64,000 nucleotides of DNA from Eutreptiella sp. 'Long Island Sound 2002' (taxonomy: Eukaryota > Euglenozoa > Euglenophyceae > Eutreptiales > Eutreptiaceae). This document shows, one piece after another, positions 30,851 to 43,278 of the stretch (the first letter of the stretch is position 1; every line of letters begins with the position of its first letter). Below the pieces are notes generated by a model. That model had not been told where the DNA came from. It searched no databases and saw only the letters and a list, made by a program, of their open reading frames with translations. Position numbers and translations under genes: made by a program. The stretch spans positions 91,051,086 through 91,115,085 of the forward strand of contig OZ038383.1 of NCBI GenBank assembly GCA_964036045.1. Direction: 5' to 3'.

Positions 30851-33800
30851 TGCAGCGGTACCCAGAACCCCATGACCATGGTGGGGTATACAACCGGTCT
30901 CCGTGTGCCCACTAACCCCATGTACGGAGGGGAAGACGCCCGGTGAAGCCCGGTGAGAGCCCGGCAGGAGCGTGTCCCTTGCCGTAAAGCCCCCGTGACG
31001 GCATTCCGGCCACTTGGGGCATGTTACCATGTACCGGCAAACTGCAATTTGCCGGTATCTTACTATTTCACTCCAATCTGCCCCGCACCGCCTTCGGCCG
31101 TCGATTCGGCAACCTAATTCAGCTATTAGCGGCCGCATCGGCAACCGATGCGTCGCCCGCTGAGATTTACACATCAGAATTTCAGGAATCAACAGGGTTT
31201 TATTTTCGTATTGTTTCCGTAAATTTTCACGCTTCCGTTCTGATAATCAATGTTTTGACTGCTGGCGGTTGGCTCGCGACTTTAGCGTAACTGCCAGTTT
31301 AACTGTTACTTACAGACATTTTAGCGCAATCCGTGACGAAGACTCTAAAGTCTTCAGGAATTGCATTGATGCATCTGCAATTTTCACATTGTACACTCGC
31401 AACCTTAATCCGAATTTTTCAGGATGTCGAAATCGGATTTTCGACTTCGACATCCCCGCACTTGATTTGACCTCTTTCGAGTGGACCTACGTGCTTCCCT
31501 ATGCACGAATCAACTTTCCTTTTGTCTTGCCCTCCATTTGTCTTAGAGATATGGGCAAAACAAAGTTGATTCATGAGGCCACTTGTGAGGGTCATATCTC
31601 GTGCTGCTTGCGATAAATGAAAATAAGAAAGCATGGGATGTATTCACTATACTCTTGACGTAATTTAGGAAGCTTTATACGCCTTGCGTCTCCATACGTG
31701 CGCGCTAGCGTAATGGATCATGGTCAAGAGGATAGAGTTTGCGTTATAACTCTTTGGCCATCGTATTGTGTGCGCTAAGATGACTTTCGAGTGTAGCACG
31801 CCAGTGTTGGTGTTGCATAGGAACTTTTCCTTAAGTTTCTATGAGCGATTGACACAAAGTTATGCCCTTTGAGGGGCATGACATATCGTGGGGGGAGCTA
31901 CCTTTCTGGGCAGTACGTGGTATGTGCCATGTGTTGTATTGCGTGCCCATTTGGCGGGTTTGGCTAAGAGCGATACACCCAGCAATGGACCTCATATTGC
32001 AGGAGGCCCTTCCTTATACTCCCCACGATCAGTTGCAAGCCTAACCTTCGTGGAGGGAAGCTTGTGTGGCGCTCCCAAAGCGATGCGTTGGGAGCAAGGT
32101 GTGTGTTTTGCAATTTTCCATATTTTCATGTACCCACTTGGGAAGTAGCGCTCGTAACCTTTCAAAGCGCCCCAAGTGGAGCACAATTGTGGAATCGGAG
32201 GTCATTGGTGTCAGGTTATTGTGTTTAGAAGGATTGGTTGGTTACTCAATCCAAGCCAAAGATATTATAATATATTCGTGCGCCTTTCAAGGCACTTTTG
32301 GGTGTTTTTTCGCCAATATTGCTGTTTCTTGCCCGTCATGATGTCAAGTGGCGACCGTGTATCTCAACCTTGCGCTCAATTGACATCATAACCCAAGTAT
32401 GTTCGGTGCCCAACATATCTTGAACCCATCGAATAAATCCTCTTGGGCTTGGCATACCGTGGCCGCCATGTTGGCAATTTGGGACCATCCCAAATCATGG
32501 GCTCACTTGGCGACCCTGCCATTCCCGAAACCGGAGGAGTTGAGCGACGCCCAAAAGATATGTTGGACACATATGACTTGATACCAATCCTATGGCACAC
32601 TCGGGTCCAAGTCGCGCATGTGCCTCATTTGCCCCAACCATGAGTGTGCGCATTTTCGGCCATTTTGAGCAACTTTCCACATTTTCTGCCCGCCGTGCAC
32701 CATGTTCAGCCACCTCGTGCACGCCTGACTCATGGACCAATGGACCATATATGACATGGGTGTTATGGACATTGGTCCCCATGGTTCACACACCGCGTGG
32801 GCGAAGCGGAGCAACCTTAGTTAGGGTGCTAGACCAAAGTGAGTGTGGACAATTTTGCCATTTTGGCATATGTGGACCCAATTGGGATTGTCACCCCGCC
32901 AGGTGGCATGGAGATCTTTGAGGGCCAAGTGCATGGGAGTCTCTGTCGGACCCGCGGTGGATCGCGTATTGAATGACGAATCCGATCTCCAAGCCGGCGT
33001 GGAGATATACTATTGGGAGCACCCCCGAATTTTGGCTCATTTCGAGCAGCCAAAATGACCCTCTTTTGGGACCCAAATTTCACTCCCCCGTGTGGTCAAT
33101 TGGCGGCCCCATATCTCCCCGCCCATGATTAGCCCGGACCCAATTTCAGGTTGTACACTCAGATATAAGTCCTAGGCCCTGCCTCCTATCCTGTGCGCCA
33201 TTGGCCTTGCCCTGGCCGGGCGAGCCACACGTGGGAATGACGCCAATTTTGGTGATTTTGGCCTCATGACCCCACTTGACGAACCCGTGGTGCCCTGATG
33301 CCGGGGCCTCAGAGGGAACCAGGTTGGGTGAGGGCTCCATCGAGTTCGTACTCGAAGGGCGGAGGGTCAGTTGCCTGGTCCCTACCTCTGGCGGGTCTGG
33401 ACGAGGGGTCAATTTTGGAGATTTTTGAGCTAATATCAGTTTGAGCTGAAATAGCCCATTTTCAGCTACCAACTCCTAGGGGATAATGGCGGGGCCATAT
33501 CTGCGGCTCAGAGATGAGTTGGGACCTGCTGTTGAGGGAGCATGGGGAGCCACTTTCAGCTGGCCTTGGAGCATCTTGGTTCCCAGGAAATCGCCTGTGG
33601 TTGGGGGGGACACCTCCCCTATTGGCAGGGTTTCAGGGTCCGGACTGAGCAGGGCATGGGTTGTGTTTGAGCTCCCGCCCCCACCAGCCAATGAGAGGGT
33701 CGGACCTGGGATTGGGACATGAGTTGGGACTGAGTGTCTATTGTCCTGTGAAGCCCTTACCCGGGTCCAGTCTTAACCCCATGTGTACATATCCTGATGT

Positions 33801-33972
33801 GTTGCTGTACATACTTTTGTTCCCTTGTTTCAGAGTGGCAAGGATCCTGAAACGCTTTGTCACATGACACGAGCGTAATGATGCCCTTGTGAGCGTAGTG
33901 CTTTGCCTGCCTGCTCACCTGCGCGTGTCCACCGCAGCGTCCCGTGGCCAGTCCCCCCACGGGAACACGTCA
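30851..33972 (+). repeat. 5' LTR of element C (3.12 kb)
   Basis: Starts TGCAGCGG (one change from the usual TGAAGCGG) and ends ACACGTCA. It lacks the CCTAACCCTAAC-containing segment of B; the text goes straight from GGCAACCTAA to TTCAGC near 31110. It carries the two inverted repeats and one copy of the 125-bp unit. Confidence 0.9.
33848..33858 (+). promoter_or_regulatory. Presumed transcript 5' end / self-primer segment of C
   Basis: TGAAACGCTTT lies 125 nt before the LTR end and pairs exactly with 33973-33983. Confidence 0.6.
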
Positions 33973-33983
33973 AAAGCGTTTCA
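33973..33983 (+). other. Self-primed primer-binding site of element C
   Basis: AAAGCGTTTCA follows the terminal TCA of the LTR. It is perfectly complementary to 33848-33858. Confidence 0.75.
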
Positions 33984-34364
33984 CCGCCGCGGGGTTACCC
34001 ATCCCTCGCGTGCCACTCGGGGCCACCAACCCCGAGCAGCCTGGCGCAGCAGCTCGCAGCTCGCAGCTCGCAGCGCAGCGCAGCGGCCCGCAGCGTCGCC
34101 CAGAGCATCGCCCTGAACGACCACGGAAGCGCCGCGACCGTGAAGGAGGTGGACAGACCAGGATTCCCTCATCAGCGAGTCCTATCGGCCGACCAGCAAG
34201 GCCGCACACCTAGTTGTGTCACCCACCTCCACAACCACCCAGCACCGGCCGCACTCCCAGTCCAGTGCTACGTCAACCGCTTCAACAACCACCACCAGGA
34301 CCAGTCCGTTGAGCGGAATGAGAGCCCACCAAGGACCTCAAGACCAAGTACGCCCCCCGCTGCC
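33984..34364 (+). other. Element C leader
   Basis: GC-rich untranslated leader, about 60 bases longer than those of A and B. Nothing else is seen in it. Confidence 0.5.
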
Positions 34365-37300
34365 ATGGTAAACTGGCAAGAAGCGGGCAAGAGGTGGCCG
34401 CAGCCCCACCCCCATGCAGTGCGCCTACTGCGTGGGTTGCTTTGGGACCAGCACTACCGCCACAGCCACCCCCAGTGCGAAGGCGGCATGCCGGGGAGCT
34501 TCGAGCTCCGCCAGGACATGGGCCCCGACCGCCTGCAGGCAGTCGAAGACTGGCTGCGGTGGAAGGGTTTGCCTGGCGCTGGAGGCGCTGGAGGGTCCCG
34601 ACGCGGCCGGACAGGCCCGGCGGTGGGCTGCGCCCCGACGGGATTGAGGAGGACAGGAAGCCCAACGAGTACCCGTCGAGCACCTCGATCAACGTCTCAA
34701 TGTGGGACATGATCGAGAAGAACTTCCTGGAACCGGGGAGCGAGCGCAGGCTGCAGGGCAGCAGCAGCAGCGCGTCTCCGGGGAAGGAGAAGCGGTTCGC
34801 CGGGGACAGGAAGCGGGACCGGAAGTGGCAGGAGTACCAGGAATCCCTGGCCGCCGACGCCGCCCAAGGCGCCAAGGGCAGAACCCTAGCCCCCAGTCCC
34901 CGACGGGCCAGTAGTGGTCACTACCCCGGCCACACCACCCTTGGAGACTACCTTCAAGTTGCCAAGCAGACCAAGGCCAAGCCCCGTCCGCTGCTCCTGA
35001 GGAAGTCAGGCCCCAGCAGCAACGTGGAGTCGGCCCACCGCGGGAGGATGCCGGCCGACCAGGCCAGCTCCAGCAGCAGCGTCCCTCCCGACCAAAGGGA
35101 CGTGGCGCGTGCCTGTGAGCGCGCCTGTGGGGTGCCCTGCAACCTTCGGGTTGCCCGGCAATGGGCCACGCAGCACAACGCTGCCATGGAGGGCGCCGTT
35201 GGCATCGCCCAGCAGGAGGCTGCGGAGTGGCAGCATGGCATGGCCCTCCACGCCTCGACCGTGGCGGCCATTGCGGCCGGCTTCAGGGCCGCAGCCGCCC
35301 GTGAGGCAGCGATTGCCCAGGTCAAGGGTGAGGTGGCGGCAGCCGACGAGGAAGCCCGCCTGACACAGGAGGCCATTGCCTGCAAGGAGGCCGAGGTGAA
35401 GGCGCTGGAAGAGGCGCTTGCCGGAGAGAGGGCAAAGAAGGAGGCGGAGGAAAAGGCCCAAGCCGAAGCAACGGCCAAGGCCCAGGCGGACGCCGCCAAG
35501 AAGGACGCCATTGAGGCCGCGCGACGGAAGGTCGCTGAGGAGAGGGCCAAGGCGGAGGCGGAGTTGGCGGCGTTGGAAGCGGAGAAGGCGCGGCTGCAGC
35601 AGGCCCGGGAAGCCGAGGCGGCTCGGGCCCGGGAGCAGGCCAAAAGGCAAGCTGCCGCAGCCACCGCCGCCGCAATGGAGGAGGCAGAGGCCAAGCTCCG
35701 CCGCGAGACTCCCCCGGGTGGATCACGAGTGGAGATCCTTCGAAGGCTCTTCGAAGGGGACGCCTCCTCCAAGATGGCGCTGGATCCGGAGGAGGTGGAC
35801 ACGGGCAGCAGTGGGAGCAGTGGCCCAACTGCCTACCGACGGAGGAAGGGTAAGGGGAAGACACCCGAGAGGTCACAGAGACCAGCGGGTGGACACCCCC
35901 ACGACAGCGACGGGGATGAACGAGGCCGCCGACATCGCCGAGGAGTGGCTGGCGGAGGAGGCGGAGACGTCCCCATGGAGCCGGAAGGTGAGGATGAGGA
36001 TCCCCCTCCTCCGTACCGGAGCTCGGAGTCTTCCGAGACCGAGACGCCCAGGTGGGGCGACATGGACGAGGATGACGACATGGACTTCGACATCACGAAG
36101 AAGCGCCCATCCTCGGACCCACCAGGACCCCCTGGCGGAGGACCATCAGGACCCCCTGGAGGACGCCCACCAAGTGGACCCCCTGGAGGCGGACCACCGG
36201 GCGGGGGAGGACCCCCTGGACCGGGCGGACCCGGCGGAGGCCCTCTTGGAGGACCCCCTGGGGACCCCGACGACCCACCAGGGGACGGCGACCGGGATGC
36301 CACCCGGCGGTGGATTGTCTACCTCCGCAGGAGGGTCCAGTTCCTCGAGCGCGAGGTAGACACGGGCAAGGGCGAGATGACTCGCATCGCCAGGGTCGCC
36401 GCGCGCGCTCAGAGAGAGCGGGACATCGCCAATATCGAGATGATCAAGAGCGCCAACGTCGCCACCGCCACCGAGAGGCAGCTGCACATCGCCAGAGCCG
36501 AGACCAGGCAGCTGAACAAGGTCATCAGCGGCCTGCAGCACAGGCTGGACGCGCTGGAAGCCCGTGGGAGCGTCGGCAGCGACCACCCACCCCTGGAGTC
36601 TGGCTCGTCAGACGACGGCTGGGGACCCGGACCAGGTCCAGGCAGACCCCACGCCCCCGGCGGAGCCCCCAGGAGTCGCCCCACCGCCAGTGCCCCCTCT
36701 CTCACCGCCCCCTCTCACCACAGCGCGGGCCGCCGCAACGAGCGCGTGCCGCCCGGCAGTGGCAGTGAAGATTGGCGTGATGAGTGGCTCAGCGCCGAGT
36801 ACCACAACTGCTGTGCTCCACCGCAGACACCGGTACGCCCCCAACGCCCCGCACGAGCCCCGGAGCCAATCCCAATGGCTGGTGGACGTTATGGTGGACT
36901 CAGGGATGAGGTCCCCAGAGGAGGCGTGGAGTGGGATTTCGGCGGAGGTGAGGACCTGGACCTGGACCTGGAGGAGTTCGACATCTCCCCGCCGCGTGGT
37001 GTACGACGGGAGGCCGCTGAACGCAGCCGCCGGCGCCGTCATGAAGAGGCATACATGGAAGGAGTACGGCGTGAACATCTAGGTTCAGCGTACATGGAGG
37101 AACCACGGCGTAGCCACGCGGATACCGGGGAGGAGATGGAAGTGGCAGCCGTGGGAGTCCGTGGGAGAGGCCGACGGGAACCTCGGTTGACCTCGCGGCC
37201 GGCGTTCATGGTCTCTAAGGCCGCGGATGCCGCCGTGTGGGAAGACTTGAAGGACATCAAGCCCCCCACGTACGATGGCAACCCCCTCAACCTCGACCGC

Positions 37301-38506
37301 TTCTTGGAGAAGCTGGACGATTGGGGGGTGACTGTCACTGAAGACATGGATCCCGCAGATGCGGAGAAATATGTCCTCAGACGATTCAGGTACCGCCTGC
37401 CCGAAGTGCTCCAAGAGCTCTACTTCGTGGCGACCAAGGAGGGGAAAATCAAGGCCCTCAAGGAAGCTAAGAAGTGACTCAACGAGCAGGAGCGAGTGGA
37501 CGCTCCGCAGGTGGCTGCCAAGCGGTGGAAGTCCATCAAGCTTCAGCATGATGGACGGGAGATCCGCCTACGGGACTGGCGAGACTTCCGAGGGCAATAC
37601 ACCCTCTTCCGTCGCAACGTGGAGGACTGGAACGAGGGTGACGAGCAGGCTCGTCTGCTCTCCATGCTGCCGGAAGCATGGATCAAGAGGGTCACCAAGG
37701 AGGAAGCCAAGAGGGCCAAGTCCAACCACACGGTCAAGATGATGCTCCCCAAAGAGTATCATACGAACGTGGTGGCTTGGACGAGGAAGAACGTGGCCCG
37801 GGATGTCAAACGGCACTCCCTGCGGAACGCTCTCCTCATCACCGTCTCGGGCGATCGCGAGAGGACCGCGATGTGGCGCCTTGACGAGTGTGACGTGAGC
37901 GGCCAGACCATCCGTCTGCAGGCCATCCCGGCGCGGATGAGCTGCGACGAGATCCTGGAGTGGGTTGGAGAGGAAGTGCTCAAGGAGTACCGGAACCTCC
38001 ACCACACCCGCGGGTTGAGGCCCGGCGACCGTGACGTCAACTACGGTGGCGAGGGGTCTGGAGGGGAAGCTGCCATGAACCCAGCGGGAGCTGACGGCGA
38101 TGAGACTCTCGTCGACGATGACGACGACGATGAGCCCGCCGAGATGGCCCTTTGTGCCTTCGTGGCCCACAACGGCGCGGGGAGCAACCAGGGAAGCTGG
38201 AAGCCCCTGCAGCCGGGTATGAAGAAGAAGGAGAAGAGGGATCCTCGCCGCATTGGCGACCCTCCGCTGTCCTTTGGGGAGTTCATACGAGCTCACCCTG
38301 AGGGCTGTTTCGTGTTTTATGGGAGGAGGAAAGGCTTCAACCATGACCACCGAACATGCCCCACCCACCAGGCTGACACGGAGGCCTACAAGAAGGCGCA
38401 CGGGTCGAAGAAGGGTGCACCTGCGGGTATCCGAGAGAGGGACTGCCGCGGGCGGAAGGCCGGGCCCGGCACCCGACAGTCACGGTGGCGGGGTGAGGGC
38501 AAGTGA
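34365..38506 (+). pseudogene. gag: Element C gag, N-terminal extension fused to capsid
   Basis: Starts ATGGTAAACTGG. The frame shifts near 34566 and then stays open to 37474, the longest uninterrupted gag in the window. It joins the coiled-coil part (about 35300-35730), a Gly-Pro repeat (about 36120-36270), a second coiled coil (about 36310-36570) and the capsid-like part (DIKPPTYDGNPLNLDRF, about 37250). In A and B the N-terminal and capsid parts lie in two overlapping frames. Here one base fewer near 36840 fuses them. A TGA at 37475 replaces TGG. The capsid then continues to a knuckle (CFVFYGRRKGFNHDHRTC, about 38306-38360) whose second Cys is Phe. About 345 bases holding the Lys-rich tail and the UAG stem are deleted near 38430. 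Confidence 0.85.
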
Positions 38507-41500
38507 AGGCACGAACCCTTGCACCCGGCCATCTTTCGCGACTAAGAATGTGTTTGATGTACTTCAAGATCTATCCGAGAGTATCGGAGGATCACCCAGA
38601 CCGCAGCTGGATGCTGCAGATGGGCAGCCTGAGCCCATTGTCCACGACCTGCACCAGTCGCTTGTTGAACTTCTGGAACGACCGGAGATCCTGAGCTTGC
38701 ACGCAGTGCGCCGAGTTGGGCGTGAGCGGCAGTTGCACCTTAAGGTCCGTGCCTTATGCGGGGAAGTGGAAAAGGTCTTCGATGTGTTGGTCGACACGGG
38801 AGCTCAGGTCAGCTTGGTCAAGGCTGGCCTACTTCCGCCAGAATGTTTGACCGACAGTCGGAAACCTGTCAAGCTGAGGGTGGCGAACGGCCAGTACATG
38901 GTGGGAGGCACGAAGGAAGCGGCCATCGGGCTGCAGTTCGTGAACCATCGTGAACTGAGCCGCCCGGAACTCGGCAAGGAAATCCTCCTGCAAGGTCGCT
39001 TCTACGAGGCCGAGATGAACTGGGACATGATCGTTGGGTACGACTTCATGATGGAGACGGACTCTGGCGTCCTCCCGGCCCAGGCCTCCTTGACCCTGTA
39101 CCAGGACGACCAGGTCTCGTGGCTTTCGTCACCTGAGCACCATGTGGAGTGCCAATGGATCCACCCGGAACGCAATCAGCTCGAGGTGGCCGCGCTGGAT
39201 ACTGCCAGAAGTGGCGAACCGAGTGGTTGCGGACCTGGGAGCTTCGGATCTGGCCCTGGATGCGTTCTCTTCAGGAACCTCCGCCCATCTTCGGGTGTGT
39301 GAGAAGTACTGGAGCGCCCAGGACTCTGCGTGGAAGAAGCACTCGGGTCCGCATCAGGGCTTGATGTGGATCCATTGCCCTCGATGGGACATTCCAAGGG
39401 CGATAGCGAAGATTCGCAAGGACCGCTCCAAGGCAGTGCTGGTTGTTCCTATGGGATGCACCGAGGAGGAAAGTACCCGACATTGGGTAGTCTCATTGAC
39501 CAACATGACCTTAAACAAGGTCGTCCTACCGGCTGGAGAGAGTGTCTATCAGGACGCTAAGGGACAGCCCATGCCACCCAAGAGATGGCCAACGGAATTC
39601 CACTATGTGGATGGGGGCCTTGATCAGGCAGATGCCACTGATTTCGTGTGTTTCAACCGCATCATAGCGGAGCCATGGCGGCAATGCTTTGCGGTTCCCC
39701 CCGTTGAAATCGGAGAATCAGAGAACCCCGTCACTGAAGAGGAGTTGGATCTGGTTCAGGGGTATATGGATCACCCCTTTCACGACTGGGGAAGCTAGCG
39801 TGAGGGCAAGGGCCAGGAGAAAAGCCTGTGGGAAGTGGACTCCATCGTCTGCGGTTCCTATGATGGGAATACCTTCGTTCAGAGGGTGCTGGACCATTTG
39901 TCCAGCCAGGACGAGCCAATCAGTGGTAACCCACCCACTTGCGGCGACATATTCCGAGGCAAGACGAGAGATGGCCCTTTGGACCACCTGGGAAGACCAC
40001 CTGAGCCAAAACCGAGCAGGGTCGCTACCACTCAAGTAAGCTCAGTGGTCCAGGTGCCCGGAAAAGCCAAGGCGGAGTCTGATGATTGCCCTAAGATCCA
40101 GGCATTGAGGGCCAGGCTGAAGCAGAAGTATGGGGACACCTTCTTCAGCGGAAAGCCTGTGTTTCCCCGACCGGTGCGTGGACCGTATGGCGAGGCCAAG
40201 ATACGACTGAAGCAGGACCCCCGTGTGTATCGGCACCGGGAGTTTTCCCTGAGGGGCGAGAGGAAGGAGGCCATGGAGAAGATCCTCCGGGACTTCATCG
40301 AGAGAGGCTGGCTCGAGCCGTGCCACTCCGAATGGGCCTCTCTGTGCTCTGTCGTCCCCAAGAAGGTGGCCGGTGAGTGGCGGCTCGTGGTCAACTACCG
40401 CGGCCCAAACGCCAAAACGCAGCACGACAGCTATACGCTGCCCCTGATTGAGGACATGCTGCAAAAACAACCCCGGTGGAGGATCTTCACGGTGATTGAC
40501 CTGAAACATGGTTATCATCAGATGCCTCTCGCCGAGGAGTCCCGTGCCTGCACAGCCATGAGCACCCCGCTTGGACCTCTCCAGTGGAAGGTGATGCCCA
40601 TGGGCGTTACCAACAGCAATGCGGCTTTTCAGCGGATGCTGGAGAACCTGCTTGAGCCGGTGCGTGACTGTGCGGACCTTTTCGTGGACGACGTGATCAT
40701 CGCGTCCGGGGACCCGAGTATGAGCTACGAGGAGCTCCTGGAGGCACATGAGAGGGACGTCACTCGAGTGCTGGACCTTCTGGTTTGGCACAAACTCACG
40801 GGCAGCAGTGACAAGGCCACCATTGCGGTAAGCGAGGTGGTCTTCGCTGGCCACGTAGTTGGGAACGGGCAGCGAAAGCCCATACCTGGCAAGGTGGCTG
40901 CGATCGAGCACTGGGAAAAGCCCAAAACGGTCTCTGAGCTACAGGCGTTTCTGGGGTTCTGCAACTACTACTCGGGGTATATCAAAATGTATGCCGAGTA
41001 TGCAGCCCCCATGACGACCATGCTCAAGGGCAACCGAGAGGAGACCAAGAAGGGGTCCAAGAAGGCTCTGGTCTGGGATGCTGATTCCGACCGTGCCTTT
41101 GAGGGGATGAAGCAGGCGCTGCTATCCGCAGTGGGTCTGCACCTCGTGGATCCTGACTGAGGGTTTGTCCTGCGCACCGACGCTTCTGACTACGCCGTTG
41201 GCGCTGTGTTGGAGCAAGTGCTTGACGATGGGAGGCACGTGCCCGTGGCCTTCCGGAGCCAAGTCCTGGCGGAAGGCCAGAGACGGACGTGGACGCCCCG
41301 AGAAAAGGAGGCGTATGCCATCGTCATGGCTCTCAGGAAATGGGCTGGGTACATAGCCCTCCATCCTGTCACCGTCTGCACCAACCATCAGAGTCTGCAG
41401 TCGTGGCACAAGGAGCACGTGGACACCCCCTCTGGTCCCGCCTCCCGACGGGCAAGATGGCATGAGACCTTGACCAAGTTCGACCTTACGGTTGTTTATA

Positions 41501-43278
41501 TTCCTGGAAAGGACAACAGCGTGGCGGACTGTCTCAGTAGGTGGGCCTATCCCGCCAGCAAGGGCATGACGGATGTCTCTGCCCATGGCGATGAGGCTGA
41601 GACCGCTGAAGCCAAGATGATCATTGAAATGGAGCGCCTGATGGAGGAGGAGGGTGTTAAATGCTTCGTCGTCATGGCTGCGGATGCCCCCCTCGGAATG
41701 AGGATGGGCAGAGCGGTCAGAGTACTCGCCCCTGATGGAGCTGAATCCGACAAGCACCTCTTCCCTGAATCCTGCCTCCAGGGCGACTGGACCGACGACT
41801 ACGCCAACTCCTTTGCGGCCGAGTATAGGGCTGCGACCGACCCTGATGACGGGCAGAAGTGGCCAAAGGGACTGACCGAGGAAGATGGCAAGCTCTACCA
41901 GAATGGTAAGCTGCTAGTACCGGAGTCCCGAGTGCTCGAGCTGTGTGAAGCTTGGCACCACCACATGATGCACCCAGGGGTCAAGAAGCAAGCCCTGGAC
42001 ATGCAGCGCCGGTTTGAGATCGACCAGATCAATCTCTACACCGCCATCAAGAAGGTCAGGAAGGGTTGCTCGATCTGTCAGGCCTGCAATCCCGATAACC
42101 AGAACGTCAAGGGGGAAGCCCAATGGACCCCGGTTCCTGACCAGCCCATGGAGTGCGTGGCCACCAACGTCTTCTCCATCCCCGAAGTGCACATAGGCAA
42201 GGAGACCTTTGACTGTGTGGTCCTTAGTGTGGATCGCCACAGCGGCTACGTGGTGGCTGTTCCGGCACGCAAAAAGGGGTTGCTTGCCAAGGAAGTGGCA
42301 GTCATGATGATTCGTCATTGGCTGACCGTCTTTGACATCCCCCGCACCATTTGCAGTGACCGAGGGCCCCACTTTACTGGTGGCTGGTTCAAGGCTATGT
42401 GTTCCCTCATGGGAATACGTCATGCCAAGAGCGTCGCCTATCTCAGCCGGTCTAACGGCCGTGCTGAAGTGGCTGGACGGCGGCTGTTCGCGAAGCTGCG
42501 CAAGATTCACATCACCAATCCACGTCGGAACTGGTTTGAGGAGATGTGGCCCGCTTTGAAGGCCCATCACGACACCCCCACTCCGGGTGTTCTGTCCCCC
42601 CACCAGATTCTGTTCGGCAGGGACCCCCTCGGTTGGGGACTTCCCTTGTCGGGTGATGGCATGGCCATGGATGCCAAGGAATTCTTTGCGCGGCAAGAGC
42701 AAACGGCGCAGGACATCCGCCAGCAGCTCGAGCAGGAGCATGCTGAGCGTCAGAAGTCCGCCCCGAGCTCGACAGCGCAGAAGTTCAGGGTGGGAGACCC
42801 GGTGTGGGTGATCAGACCCCGCCCTATGGGCACCCACCGCACCAAAACCTGGTTCACACCCGGAGAGGTGGTACGCAGGATTGGTGAGGACACCTACCGC
42901 ATCAAGGTGGGTCACGGACAGTGCCGGGAGTGCCACGAGAGTCAACTCCGTGTGCGGGAACCTGACCTCCGTGGCCAACATGTGTCCCTGAACTATGCCG
43001 CACATGAGGCTGATTCGGACGACGACTATGCTGAGCAGGACGACTATTCAGTCGAGAAGATCCTGGCCCAGCGTCCGAACGCCTCGGCACCCGGAGGCCT
43101 GGAGTCCAAGGTTCGTTGGTGAGGCTCTGGGCCGTCCCACGACACCTGTGAACCCGTCTCCTCGTTCGTGCCGCTGATCAATACCCCCTTCATGGACTAC
43201 ATCCGCAGGCACAAGACCAAGATCCATGTATCGGACTTGGCAGCACTCACCCGGGCGATTGCAGCCGGGGGTGCCTGA
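38432..43278 (+). pseudogene. pol: Element C pol: protease, unknown module, RT, RNase H, integrase, chromodomain
   Basis: Protease has VLVDTGAQVSL (about 38785) and DMIVGYDFM (about 39025). A frameshift near 39205 precedes the unknown module (MWIHCPRWDIPRAI, about 39366). A TAG at 39796 replaces CAG. RT (about 40110-40800) has VIDLKHGYHQMPL and FVDDVIIAS. A TGA at 41158 replaces CGA, at the same codon as in element B. From 41161 RNase H (RTDASDYAVG, EKEAYA, CTNHQSL, VADCLSR) and integrase run open for over 630 codons. The third catalytic motif reads TNHQ, so one RNase H Asp is changed to Asn. The integrase motif MDVFSM reads TNVFSI, so its first catalytic Asp is also lost. A TGA at 43120 (CGA elsewhere) interrupts the chromodomain. 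Confidence 0.92.
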
